Below, one piece after another: positions 1 to 11,289 of a DNA stretch of 64,000 nucleotides (its first letter is position 1; every line of letters starts with the position of its first letter). The notes beneath the pieces are model-generated. The model worked only from the letters and a program-made list of their open reading frames with translations. It did no database searches and was not told the DNA's origin. This stretch comes from Rugalucina vietnamica. Lineage: Eukaryota > Mollusca > Bivalvia > Lucinida > Lucinidae. Location: the NCBI GenBank assembly GCA_964017185.1, contig OZ024875.1, positions 48,005,986 to 48,069,985 on the forward strand, given 5' to 3'. Made by a program: the position numbers and the translations under genes.

Positions 1-781
1 AAAGTCATAAGGTTACCAGACTTTTCGTTTTAAATGCATAAATCATAATTAAATAAATTAATTTACATTTTATACAAAGCCAATGTTTACATTACTCTAA
101 AACATATATACAATTTATACAATATTGGCTCCATATTCGGGGAATGTTCGGAAGAAGCTGCATGGTAAATAAATCAAATGACAGTCAGGATAAACTGAAC
201 AGAAGCATCTTTGGTGTGAAATTGAAAATGGTTTGTGAATCGGATGGAAGCTTCGTGTTTTGGAGAAATAGAATCTCACACGATTTTGATGTTAAACAAA
301 AGATAAGAGGACATAAGTAAATAAGGGATGTCGTGGGTACAATTCTGAGGACTGGTCCACATGAGGAAATAGGTATATATCTGATATCTACAAAATAATG
401 TTTGAAATGAACTGCTTTAATTTGTGAGAGAAATAAGAATAAAATAACATTGCATATTTATTCAAATACGGTTGATAACAAGGTATATAAGGCATTACTC
501 AACGCGGAATGAATCTAATTTCAAATGTTCATAATTTTTAGCCAACAACATTATGTGCACCATGTTCTGTTGCCATATGCTGTAAACAAATCAAGACAAT
601 GAGAAATGAACTGATAAAATACAAAAGAGAAGTAAATAAATACATATACGTAATGGTGAAAAAGCATCTAATAGGAAATACTGTGCGCAGCTCTTCAAGT
701 TGCAAAGATTTTATCAGTAGTTACCAAGCTATGAATAGACATGGATTTCGTTATGCGTATATAAAAGTTTAATAAATAACT
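1..781. other. Non-coding AT-rich stretch
   Basis: No exon, RNA gene or clear repeat boundary is visible here. Short open frames lack splice signals and resemble no known protein. Confidence 0.5.
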
Positions 782-1310
782 TGGATCCAATGAACCATAT
801 ATACAGGTGCGTTCACTTATTAATATACCCCTGCGATATTCAGAAATAAATTGACAACTTTTCTTGGTTTTGAACAATCGTCACTGGCAAGAATTAGACA
901 ACTGGATGAATGTGTTTATATAATATGTTAAGTATGTCTATAAATATTTACTCTGTATAAAAAACTTTCCAGATCTTGTGATGTTGTATGCCTAAATTGA
1001 TTACATAACATATGAAGCCAATTTTTTTTACAAAAAATTCGCTGATATTCGAGTTTCAAAGATTCCACAAGGAACCATGGTTAATGGTTTGTAATTTTGT
1101 TTATAAATTATGAAAAAATAGCCATTTTCGTACTACGGCTGAAAATTTGGTGTCTTTATGAACACTATTTACAGAGTTACACCCTGGTTTTCATTTATTG
1201 TGCATTTTAGAATTTCGTAGTAAAACGGTTCTTACAATGTAAAACTAAGCATGTCAGTGTTATTTTGCAAGAAATCTAATATTCTACCAGGACGGTTTTA
1301 TGAATAAAAA

Positions 1311-2988
1311 GGTACAAGTAGGCAAAGATCAGGAAAAGGCGCAATCAGAAAAAGATTCCCACTCCAAAAACCGAGGTGGGAAAAAACCAAACTAACAATC
1401 AGGTACTTTATACCATAAAACATATCGTAAGCCGAATGAGCAGCTATTTTCCCAATAGGTGGCCCCTCAGCTACCTTAACCTAACCAAAAATATGAAAAC
1501 ACATATAAGGCGCCAACAGCACAAAAAAAAAATTAAACACCAAGACATAAAACAAAAAGAACCATCACAGAAGTATCGACTTGGAACGATCAGTAACACA
1601 AAGTTACTGGCGGGCTTAAATCGATTTTACAGGTACCTAACCTCACCCTCAGCTTCTGCAGTGGTTCATAACATTTAGTTAGTTATTTGGTCCTTGTGGT
1701 GAATCTCTAACTAGTCAATGAATCATCAAGAACAAACAAATAAATCATGATAAACATCCTGATGAATGAAAACCCAGGACTCACAGATTGTGTAAGCTGC
1801 CTGACGATGGAGATCCCTGGGCGCCGAATAACCTACTAACTCCGGAGCAAAAGAAAAACACCAGTTGGACCCCGGTGGGCCAAGCAACAGACAAGAAGCT
1901 CCGGCCCCAACCAACTAAAATGAATAGCTTTAAGTCGGGACCATCATAGAGTCTGACGCCCGACCCACCGGCGTGCAATTAAAGAAGGCAGCATAGTTAT
2001 CAACCATGATTGGGTTAAAAACTAAGCATGCAGACTGTCGCATAACATTCAAGTTATAACCTATACGTCTTTAACGTGTTATGATTTTTCTGAACTGAAA
2101 AGAAAAATCGTTAATTCCTTTAAGTTTCTTAAATTTGTAAACCAAGTCACCATAAAATTCAGGTTCCGAAAGGCTCTCACTTAAAAGCGTCTTTAACCCA
2201 ACATTATATTTGGAAATCAATTCATAGTGTCTTCGATAAAATTTAGAAAAGGTTTTTCGAAGTTTATGATACCGATAGCCCTGTTGGAGAAGTTTTGCCG
2301 TTAAACATTTATTTCGAGCGTTGAAGTCTGTAACATGATTGCAGACTCTAGCAACCCTAATAAGTTGCGAAATGTATACACCATAAGAAGCACGACGAGG
2401 AACGTCACCATCCAAAAAAGGAAAATTTACTATATCAAAATCAAAGTCATCGCGCTTATCATAAATTTTAGAAGAAACAAATCCATTTGAAACAGAAAGA
2501 TGTAGATCTAAAAAGGGGGCTTCGGTATCTGAGATATTGGCTTTGTTTAACTGAAGTTCAGGTGGATAAATTTGATTGACCATACCTTCAAAATAAGGGT
2601 TGTCAATGTTCAAAAGGTCATCGAGGTACCTAGATGGGGAATTAAAAGCCTCGATAACATCAGCTTGATTATCATGGTTAAGAGAATCCATGAAATCTCT
2701 TTCGTAGCAGTATAAAAATAAATCAGCTACGAGAGGTGCGCAATTTGTACCCATCGGAATTCCAACAATTTGTCTGTATAACTTGGTCCCAAATCTAATA
2801 TAAATATTATCAAGGAGATAGGATAAGGCGTCGCACACATTCTGACATGACCAAAGTGTATACCGACTTTGGTCAGAGGAAGTGAAAAAAGCCTTTCTGT
2901 CATTACATGCCAAATAAAGTGAACCATAGTTTTTAATGCCCTTTTGAAGGTCCACTCTATCAAATCCAGAAGTTTTTCTTTAATTAAA
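1311..2988 (-). mobile_element. 5'-truncated Penelope-like retroelement copy
   Basis: An RT open frame (2071-2955, minus) is followed by a long 3' untranslated part running down to a constant terminus at 1311 (GGTACAAGTAGGCAAAGATC on the plus strand). The insertion lies in the left arm of the 782-4017 palindrome, between runs of A on both sides. The uninterrupted right arm shows the pre-insertion sequence. The 1311-1680 part recurs about a dozen times in the window with the same terminus and variable other ends, as expected for 5'-truncated retrocopies. Confidence 0.75.
2071..2955 (-). pseudogene. Reverse transcriptase fragment, Penelope-like
   Basis: This 294-codon frame covers the RT palm and thumb. 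GIPMGTNCAP lies near residue 65, followed by LVADLFLYCYERDF and then the catalytic YLDD near residue 110. Downstream EAPFLDLHLSVSNG and a basic segment (YRYHKLRKTFSKFY) match the post-YxDD region of Penelope-type RTs. Fingers motifs are missing because the copy is 5' truncated. No GIY-YIG endonuclease is seen downstream before the 3' end. The reading frame itself is open, but the protein is far shorter than an autonomous element needs. An alternative is another RT clade with the same MGTNCAP motif. Confidence 0.72.
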
Positions 2989-4131
2989 ACTTGCTAGTGG
3001 GTTCCTTTATGAGGTAAGCATGCCTTAAGGCACTGTGGAGTCACATATGGCTGTGTATTCTGCCAAAACGTGGGTTGACATTTCATCATACAGTTCATTA
3101 TTTGTTTCTCGGCACAGAATACCATAGGGGACTGGGGCTTTCACAGAGAAACTTTCATACTTAGGCTATCTCTCGCTGCTCATATTCATGATATTTAAAT
3201 CCTCTTGTTTAGGCATAAAATCAATGAAATCACCAGGACATTTTAATAGGGATGAATACAAAGAACAATTGCTTTGCATAAATACCATTTTGACATCCTT
3301 TATACGCATGTTAATTTCCGTGACTTAATCGCTATAGAAGATGTTTGAAATATCACGAAGAGGAGATGTGAGTCATTGTCCAACAATAAATTTAGCCCAC
3401 TTAGCATCTCGGTCATGAATTGTATGATGAAATGCCAACCCACGTTTTGGCAGAATAAAATGTCATGGGTGACTACATAGTGCTTTAAGACATGCTTACC
3501 TTATGAAGGAACCCACTAGGAAGCTTTGGTCGAATAACCGCCCTAGTAGAATATTTGTTTTCTTGCAAAATAACACTGACATGCTTAGTTTTATATTGTA
3601 ACAACCGCTTTATCATGAAATTCTAAAATGTACAATAAATGAAAATCAGGATGTAGCTCTGTAAATAGTGCTCATAAAGACACCAAATTTTCAGCCGTAG
3701 TAAAAAAATGTCTATTCTTTCATAATTTACAAACAAAATTACAAACCACTAACCATGGTTCCTTGTGGAATCTTTGAAACTCGAATATCAGCGAATTTTT
3801 GTTAAAAATTTGGCTCCATATGTTATGTAATCAATTTAGGCATACAACATCACACGATCTGGAAGTTATATATACAGAGTAAATATCTATAGACATAATT
3901 AACATATTATATGAACAAATTCATCCAATTGTTCAAAAACAAGAAAAGCTGTCAATTTATTTCTGAATATCACAGGGGTATATTATTAAGTGAACGCACC
4001 TGTATTGGATCCGAGTAAATAAGCATGATAAAATGGATATTTTACCTGAGAGAGATACAGGCTGATCCGATGAGCCTCTGCCTCCGGTAACGCTGTATAC
4101 AGAAATGAAATATAGTATTTAGTAATTATAT

Positions 4132-4372
4132 TTGAGTCTTCGCATGAGAAAACAAATAATTTGCATATGCGAAAACAAAGACGCAGATCTGTAACTGCAC
4201 AGCTGATCAGCGCCTTTGTTTTCGCTACACGGATAGTACAATTCCTCTTCTCCTTATATCCAAAGTTTCAAGCTTCATGAAGCTTTGTTCTGTGACTGTA
4301 CAGCCCGGTTTGTGTCGGGCCTATTCGGACCTGGTCCTAAACCCAAATTGTTTGTTTTCTCATGTGCAGGCT
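4132..4372. mobile_element. MITE family 2, diverged copy
   Basis: The ends resemble the family TIR (TGAGCCACCTCGTGGGAAAA, degenerate here). The interior shares the GCGAAAACAAAGACGCAGATC block and the CGGATAGTACAATTCCTCTTC block with copies at 28205, 47615 and 56723. It lies in inverted orientation relative to those copies. Confidence 0.65.
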
Positions 4373-4498
4373 ATATTTGAAATGCCTATCAAAATCGGAG
4401 TGATGCATCTGGTTTCTTTTATATGTTCTTATCACAGTGTTATTTGTCACCCTTTAACACTAATCGAATTAATCGGTAAAATCGGTTTAAGCTCCCCC

Positions 4499-4744
4499 CC
4501 CCAGTAGTTTTATATTACTGATCGTTCCAAGGCGATACTTCTGTTGTGGTTCTATTTGTTTTGTGTTTTGGAGTCGATTTTTTGTGCTGTTTGAACCTTA
4601 TATACGTTTTCAGTTTCAGTAAAGTTCGAGTAACTGAGTGGCCGCCTATTGGGAAAAAGCTGCTCACTCGGCTTACGATATGCTCTAAGTATAAGTACCT
4701 AATTGTCCATTTGGTCTTTTCCTGATCATTGTCTACTTGTACCT
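4499..4744 (+). mobile_element. Penelope-like family, 5'-truncated 3' end
   Basis: Contains GATCGTTCCAAGGCGATACT, GTAACTGAGTGGCC and the constant terminus TTGTCTACTTGTACC. It lies in the opposite orientation to the RT-bearing copy at 1311. Confidence 0.75.
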
Positions 4745-5135
4745 TTTTCTAGATTGCAAGATAGTAATGAAAACAATGGGATTTACACAGGAAGAAAATC
4801 ACTCACTCTCTGCATTGTCATGCATTATCCAAGATGTTTTGCTATTTGGGGTAGGCTTATCTTACAGTGTAGGCAACAATGGCAGTTTTATTGTGAGATA
4901 CAATATAGTTGTGATGATAATATTATACAGAAATACATATTGTGCCCAAATACTGACAGGAAATAAAATGAGTCACTTTTCAACGACAATGATGTTTTGG
5001 AAGTTTCAAATGCTGCATAAGGTTTGACTAAATAATTTTGTTTGTTAGACAGAGAGGTTTACATATAAGCTCATGTGTCAGAGAAACCCACGATTTTCTC
5101 CTTGTATGCTATGATTGCCCCTTTTTGAAACAGAT

Positions 5136-5340
5136 ATGAGGCTTCGCGTGAGAAAACCAACAATTTGCATATGCGAAAAGAAAGACGCAAATCAGCTGAT
5201 AAGCCATACGGATAGTACGACCCTATTCTACTTAATCCAAAATTTCAAGCTTCTATGTTGCTTCCGTGACTATACAGGCCGGTTTGTGTCGGACCTGGTC
5301 GGAAACCCAACTTGTTGGTTTTCTCATGAACAGTATCATA
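5136..5340. mobile_element. MITE family 2, diverged copy
   Basis: TGAGGCTTCGCGTGAGAAAA at the left and TTGGTTTTCTCATGAA at the right form degenerate TIRs. Internal CGGATAGTACGACC and GGCCGGTTTGTGTCGGACCT match the other family copies. It ends about 50 bp from the secreted-protein exon at 5389. Confidence 0.65.
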
Positions 5341-5388
5341 TTTGTTTTAATTTAATAGGTATGGATAAATATGCCAAAATTCTCTTAC

Positions 5389-5586
5389 ATTCAATAATCT
5401 GTAAAACTGAAGAGTATCCATGGGTTGAAATGAACGCAGACAGTTGGTTATTCTCAGCGGCAGTTATCATATCGCGGATAAATTGTTGGTCCTTTGCTGG
5501 CAGTTGCTGGAAGGCAGGGTCGCGTTCTAGAGCCTTCAGTATTGTCACTAGATCTCTCTTTCCTACAGCTGGCTGAAAGTGACAAA
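5389..5586 (-). CDS. Second exon of small secreted protein gene (or paralogue)
   Basis: The encoded segment (VTILKALERDPAFQQLPAKD.. ending YSSVLQIIE) is homologous by eye to the 10511-10727 exon: both have LK-A---P-F--LP--- followed by two helices and a hydrophobic V--II/VID end. The donor after ATTATTGAAT is GTAAGA and the exon ends in phase 1. Two acceptors are possible. ACTCTACAG gives a phase-1 start at 5586, which joins in frame to the 10511 exon and makes a symmetrical 1-1 exon. CACTTTCAG gives a phase-0 start at 5572. Both acceptors are part of a 50-bp tandem repeat. The protein is predicted extracellular if joined to the signal exon. No family name is recognised. Confidence 0.55.
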
Positions 5587-5730
5587 CTGTAGAGTTAGTC
5601 ACAGAAAACAAAGTGACTAACGCTAAAAGTGACAAACTGTAGAGTTAGTCACAGAAAACAAAGTGACTAACGCTGAAAGAGACAAACTGTAGAGTTAGTC
5701 ACAGAAAACAAAGTGACTAACGCTGAAAGT
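5574..5730. repeat. 50-bp tandem repeat overlapping a splice acceptor
   Basis: Three units of 50 bp start at 5579, 5629 and 5679 (GTGACAAACTGTAGAGTTAG...). About 1.8 more units lie at 7733-7823. The first unit supplies the 3' splice site of the adjoining minus-strand exon. The array appears to have been split by insertion of the DNA between, which includes the 5797-7429 transposon. Confidence 0.85.
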
Positions 5731-6146
5731 TTCAAGTTTCAAAGTTTATTTCTCCCAGTTACATGAAACATGTAAAACATAGGAAATGCAATCTTAAGCT
5801 ACAGTCACACTGTCACGTTTCAAGGCCTACGTTTTACTACGTTTCCAAGTCCCACGTTTTGCCCTAAATTTGTCCGGTTTTGCAGGTTGTTAGGTTTCAG
5901 TACGTTTATAGCTACGTTTTGCGACGTTTTACTCCGTATCGCTACGTATTGTCCGGTTATCCAACGGCTTAGGGCCACAGTTTCACTAGGGATTGGTACG
6001 TTTAGCTACGTATTTACTACGTGCCGATACGTTTTCCTACGATTCAGTAGGTTTTATCAGGTTAATACTACGTAGCGTCCGGATAGTTCACTTGTACCCG
6101 TGACGTATTTATTGGAATTATCGCACCAAAATTAATTAGTTGCACG

Positions 6147-6242
6147 ATGACCACCAAGAGAGGATCCAAGAAAAGCTCCAGGGGTGTCAAATCTGCGCGT
6201 GCACCGGGGCTGTTAAGTGCACTGCAAGATGACACAGAAGAG
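6147..6242 (+). CDS. Putative first exon inside the TTA-flanked transposon
   Basis: An ATG opens 32 codons of a very basic peptide (TTKRGSKKSSRG...) ending in phase 0 at GAG followed by GTAACC, a usable donor. Its place within the transposon suggests the N-terminus of a transposon protein whose remainder was lost. No downstream exon was found, so this is a weak call. Confidence 0.3.
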
Positions 6243-6387
6243 GTAACCTTTTTTCGCTATATTTTGTGACTCGATTTATTGCATCTTTTGAAAAAAAAAA
6301 ATCACAACCAAACTGTACACATTTAATGCATATTACTATTTGTTTCGAAATTGCACCCAATTCTTAATCCCATGCGTACATGAAATA

Positions 6388-6880
6388 CAGTCCAACCTGT
6401 CTTAAACAAGCCCTGTATTAAGCAAGCACCTGTCTTAAGCAAGCACTTTTATTTCCCCCCAATAGATTTTACATGTAAATGAACCTCTATTAAGCAAGCA
6501 CATATGTGGCCAAGGGCCGCTACTTTCTGTCCCAATTTTGGCGGCTTTAAGCAACCACTTATGTCATCAATTACATAAAAAAGAAATATTTTGACATGGA
6601 TATTTAAACTCTGTCAGGTGTCAAAATTGTCTTCACACCTTCCAGATGCCATAATTCATTGTTTATTATCTCAAAAGAAAATCCAACTTGTCTGGGCATT
6701 TTGGAGAACTTAGTGACAGTTACCACTGGCAGTGTTATTATTTATTTCTACACTAGCCAACATGGTTGGGTTAGGATGCCCACCCTAGTGTTAGAACATA
6801 ACCTCTATTAAGCAAGCACCTGCCTTAAGCAAGCAATTTTAGTGTTTCTCTTGGCCGCTTGCTTAAGACAGGTTGGACTG
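6388..6880. mobile_element. pogo/Tigger-like MITE nested in the transposon
   Basis: The terminal inverted repeat is CAGTCCAACCTGTCTTAAGC (one mismatch at the left end). TA dinucleotides flank it at 6386-6387 and 6881-6882. Inside, motifs such as TATTAAGCAAGCAC and TGGCCGC recur in both orientations. CAGT ends with TA duplication are typical of pogo/Tigger-type elements. Confidence 0.75.
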
Positions 6881-7732
6881 TATATTCATATAAACGCCAT
6901 GATTCCATATCATATAAAATGTTTGGGAAATCAGCATTAACCTCTATTACGGCCCGTATGCGTAACCAAACGTAGTATTACTTAGTTAAATCGTAGTAGA
7001 GCGTGTCAATACGAAGTGATACTTAGTAATACCTGCTGAAACCTACTGAAACCTATCAAAACGTAGGGTAACACGTAGCAAGTCGTAGTAAAACGTATTG
7101 AAACGTAGTCCCTGCGTACTGATACGTAGAGTTCCACCGGGTTGTAATTTACGTTTTAGTACGTATTTGTTACGTATGTACTACGTTTTACTACGATTCG
7201 ACTACGCTTTGCTACGTTTTACTAGGTATAAGCTACGTAAATCAGAGTGCTACGTTCGAACTGTTTTTTTAGTTCGAACGTGGCATGGGCCAGGTATATA
7301 GCCGTATATAGCCGTATGTAATACGTTCCACTACGTTGTAATACGTTTTACTACGTATATTGCCGTATTGCTACATTTCAGAAACGTAGTAAAACGTAGG
7401 CCTCGAAACGTGACAGTGTGACTGTAGCTTTACAAACAATATGTAAGTTTGGCGACACACACACAGACACACTCACACTCTTATGTACTAATGAGGGCAC
7501 TTGGCTAATAAATATAACTAGACATCAAATTCGATGTACAAAATACAAAATACAATTTCAAACAACAGAGTCACGCCGCAAGGGCAGCCGTTAGATAATT
7601 TGATTCGCCCTTTAAAATTTAGCTTCAGCCACCCTCACAACGTGTCTCAGTTGCTAGTAAAAATATCAGGACATTTCATGCACTGCAATTTCTGTTACAA
7701 AAAAAGACAAAACGTCATTTTCTTGCCGAAAA

Positions 7733-7823
7733 AACTGTAGAGATAGTCACAGAAAACAAAGTGACTAACGCTGAAAGTGACAAACTGAAGAGTTAGTCAC
7801 GGAAAACAAAGTGACTGACGACA
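7733..7823. repeat. Detached part of the 50-bp tandem repeat
   Basis: About 1.8 units match the 5574-5730 array (AGTCACAGAAAACAAAGTGA). The separation by about 2 kb of other DNA suggests a single older array split by insertion. Confidence 0.7.
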
Positions 7824-7930
7824 TGAAACTTAGACAGAGTAAACGGTATTGCAAGGCGTACAATCATTATAACATACATGTATATTTATCTAGTCCTATA
7901 TGTGTTGGCTGAAATTTCGTAAATGGAGGA

Positions 7931-8050
7931 TCTTACACGAGTGGTCATTTCATATGAAATTTATTAAACGAGCATTTCATATCAAATTTATTAAACGAGC
8001 CTTTGGCGACTTTAATAAATTTCATATGAAATGACCACGAGTGTAAGATT
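7931..8050. repeat. Inverted repeat hairpin
   Basis: GTGGTCATTTCATATGAAAT in the left arm is matched in reverse complement in the right arm. Arms are about 42 bp with a short loop, and TTTATTAAACGAGC occurs twice in the left half. Confidence 0.8.
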
Positions 8051-9088
8051 CGTTTGATCATATGATTTTTGAAAATAGGAATCTAATATTGCCTTCAAAG
8101 TGGGCATATTTTCAATGAAAATTTACATTGTTGTTACGGACGTCGTCAATGACGTAACGTATTCCCGCAATAAAACATGCGTGGTCATTACACTTTTTAT
8201 TACAAAGCGTTTTCCACTGGAAAACAGCGGCGTCATATGATAAGAACAATTAAAACAATTACATCCAAAACGCTGTCCCAAAGAGTATCTTAAGTCAGGC
8301 AGAGCGGCAATATTTGTTCTTTTTATAGTGCTGTACCTACCATAGTTGGTTTAGGAGTCGCCGAGGAGGTGCCTTGCTCTTCTAGTTGCAACTCCTGAAA
8401 TAAGTATAAGCCTATCACGAGAACCCCTGCCTTTTTCACTTATCAGGTGAAATATATTTGGTTTGTACCACCAATAGGAATATCGAACTGTTCTTTTCAT
8501 GCTATACTGTGAACGCATGAATTCCTATTAAAGAAACGGATGGTGATAATTCAAAAAGCAATCAGTGCAGGTCGCAAATTTGGCTCCCATGGCAAATTTC
8601 AAATTTTCCAATTGATCTTTATACAGAAAAATATGTGTCATTTAAGATAAAGATTTTTCGAATATTTAATCCAGTATTGACGTCAAAATGACGTCAAAAT
8701 GACGTAAGTTGTCTTTTCTAAACAAGCTGATGTTTTTACCAACGCGCTAAATAGCGGCGTTTCTATGCTTACTTTTGAGTAAAAGTGTATGGCAACACCA
8801 AAATGTAATTTTGGTTCTACTATAACTGCTCCAGTGTTATGTGAAATTGACTTTGGCTCGACGTCGGTGTGTTAGAATAAGAACGTCATGGAAAAATTGG
8901 AAATATCTTTTTTCTTCAATCTATATATAGAATATATTTTTCTAGAGGAAAATGTATGTTTCCTACTTTTACCAAAAAATGCCACGGGATTACACAGCGA
9001 CCTGCACTAAGTAATTATTACAACTGTAAAATTAATGTCGTTTACAATGCCATTATGATAAACATAAACTTACACTCGACTCGTTGTG

Positions 9089-9810
9089 TCGTGTGGCGGC
9101 CCTAAAAAGGCTCCACGTACATCATCCATAGTGCTGATTATATTATTTCTTTCAGTCCTTTGAGATCAGTAAGAATTTTCAGAGTATTAAAATCGTTCGT
9201 TTAGAACCATCTTCTAAACAATGTTTTAATTATTTGATTCCGTTTAGGCATATGTCTTTGATTTAGACATCCCTTGAGTAACGTTTAGAATTTGCAGTAT
9301 ATTTACATGTATCTGGTTATCGTCGCCGGTTGTATAAAGAGTCACTGAAGAGGGTTCAGCACCCGAAATTGCGCAATATGGCCCATTCTACCTCCATTTG
9401 AACCTTTTCACTGCTTCCAAAGGATCAAACTTTTATATTTTATTTGCTATTACTGCAGCTGGCATTGTGCCATGTGGCGGCCTTACAAAGTCTCACTGTA
9501 CATCATCCATAGTGCAGATTATATTATTTCTTTCGGTCCTTTCAGATCAGTAAGAATATTCAGAGTATTAGAATTGTACGTTTAGAGCCATCTTCAAAAC
9601 AATGTTTTAATTTTTTGATCCCGTTAAGGCATGTCTTTGATTTAGACATCCCATGAGTAACGTTTATTTGAATGTATCTGACTATCGTCTCCGGTTTTAT
9701 AAAGGGTCATTGATGAGGATTCAATACCCGAAATGGCGCAATATAGCCCATACTACCCCCTTTGAATGTTTTCACTGCTTCAAAGGGATCAAACTTATTA
9801 TTTCATTTCA
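9089..9810 (+). repeat. Tandem duplication, two diverged units of about 370 bp
   Basis: Units at about 9089-9450 and 9470-9810 share TACATCATCCATAGTGC, TTTGATTTAGACATCCC and CACCCGAAATTGCGCAATAT-type blocks with many substitutions. A short inverted third piece (TTTGATCCTTTGGAAGCAGT) lies at about 13296-13355. It lies in the intron of the secreted-protein gene. Confidence 0.75.
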
Positions 9811-10510
9811 TCATTATTTCTATGAAATTCGTTTTCATTTATTATATATTTTTGAAAATCTCCGAGAGCTCGTTCCAGAATTTTAAATGAAATGACAACT
9901 TATGTACATGTACATGTAAGATCCACCTGTTAAAACAGGCCATACCTTAATCAGATACGATCTCAAGGCGTGTGCTTCAGTCTGTGGCAGTTCTGAAATT
10001 GAAATGGTACTGGTGGTTTCATATAAAGTGACAGTCATCTACTGCTAGAGTGGAAGAGTTTATTTTTAAAATAGAATAATGTCATCGGCTCAGATTTTAA
10101 TAGCGGTAAATTGCTTAAATTGCTAAAATTGCATGTTAAGTTAACGATCTGTACACACCAAAGGCTGCTTCTATAAAAGAAATTCACCATGATTACCGAA
10201 CACTTAACTAAATGTCAGGAAACACTTCAGAAGCTGAGAAGAGCGTTAGCGCCAGCAAAACTGTAACCCTGATGAATTTGGCCTGGATAATTTTGACCTC
10301 GGATTAAAATCTGTCTATTACGACCGCAAACACTCCGTGTCAGGTTAATCTGGATCAGTGTGGTATGGATATTTACCAGTATGAACAAATACATAATGGG
10401 GATCAAGTAACTCCGGATCAGTTATTCTGTCTAGTGTGAACGCAAGTACAATCCAGATCAGGTTAATCTGGATCAAAGCGTCAAGCGTAAACGCGGACAA
10501 CGATACTTAC

Positions 10511-10727
10511 GGTCAATGACGTCAATGACTTTTTCAAATCCAACCAAGTCAATATAGTTCTTCAGGTCACCAGCTTCTGTCTCTGCAATCAACTCAATAA
10601 TAAGGACTTGGCTGTCTTGTGGTAGCCGTTTGAATTCCGGGTTTTGGTGTACGGCTTTCAACATGTCAAGCAGTGACGCTGAGGCGACGCCGAGGCAGAA
10701 TATGGTGAAAATAATGTGTGCCGACAT
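10511..10727 (-). CDS. First coding exon of a small secreted protein
   Basis: The ATG sits in ACCAAAATGT. It encodes a clear signal peptide (SAHIIFTIFCLGVASA) with likely cleavage after ASA. About 55 mature residues follow, predicted mostly helical (LLDMLKAVHQNPEFKRLP...). The exon ends in phase 1 at a consensus donor GTAAGT (10505-10510). Upstream on the minus strand TTTATTTCAG gives a plausible acceptor for a 5' untranslated intron. The 5389-5586 exon is a homologue and joins in frame through its ACTCTACAG acceptor. I do not recognise the family; a role outside the cell is inferred only from the signal peptide. Confidence 0.6.
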
Positions 10728-11289
10728 TTTGGTTACTTATGGGTGTTGTTTCTGAAATAAATATACCAATTGACGATACAACACAACGTCTTTATGAATA
10801 TAGTCAACAGTTTCATTAGAGGAAAACTTTTGAAACTTGCGTTTAATCCAAACAACACTTTATAGATCAAGCATGTAGAGGTAATATATAATGAGAATAA
10901 TAACACATGAGAATTGTGCGCGTATTGAAAAAGGAAACTGATCGCTTTGATATGGCATAGGTCTATATGTGTGTCATTTACGATAAAAATGGTGAGAATT
11001 TAATGGTTCACAAATGATTCCAGGACATTGTTTCATTCATAAATAGATTTGTTATATACCGATACATACCTTAATTTTCGCGGTCTGCCGATCAAACTGA
11101 CCGTTCATTATTTTGGTCAACCGCGGTGCTATCATAGAAGAGATAAGAACGGTGGTCTCCAAGATAACCTATTACATATTAAAGGCTCATCACGTCTCGA
11201 CTGATGGCTAGATTTTGACATTGTATGGTTATTGGGTATGTCATTTACCTAACCTCTTTACTCACAGCTGAGAATCGCGTGGTACGGAA

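Larger units (their letters stand above)
782..4017. repeat. Large foldback (palindromic) element split by a retroelement
   Basis: Positions 782-1305 read as the reverse complement of about 3525-4017, and 2991-3095 as the reverse complement of about 3420-3521. The outer ends both carry GGATCCAAT and the inner arms share AGTGGGTTCCTT. Removing 1311-2988 makes the two left-arm blocks contiguous and collinear with the right arm. The whole is then one palindrome with arms of about 620 bp around a loop of about 325 bp. The arms differ at many positions and by an 11-bp indel near the outer end, so it is not recent. No transposase is seen; it resembles a foldback or MITE-like DNA element. Confidence 0.8.
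5797..7429. mobile_element. DNA transposon with TTA target duplication (Harbinger-like)
   Basis: The ends are inverted copies of AGCTACAGTCACACTGTCAC and continue for about 48 bp with few mismatches. TTA flanks both ends (5794-5796 and 7430-7432). A 3-bp T-A-rich duplication is typical of PIF/Harbinger elements; the superfamily assignment is inference. Just inside both ends lie many degenerate units of the type TACGTTTTACTACG, in opposite orientation at the two ends. A short putative exon (6147-6242) is the only coding trace. A second MITE is nested at 6388-6880. Confidence 0.75.

Noticed and set aside
1376..1678. 100-codon frame repeated at 45673-45915 and elsewhere
   Set aside because: Antisense translation of the Penelope-like 3' end; recurs only because the repeat recurs.
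5115..5576. 153-codon plus-strand frame
   Set aside because: Crosses a MITE and the antisense of the secreted-protein exon; no domain.
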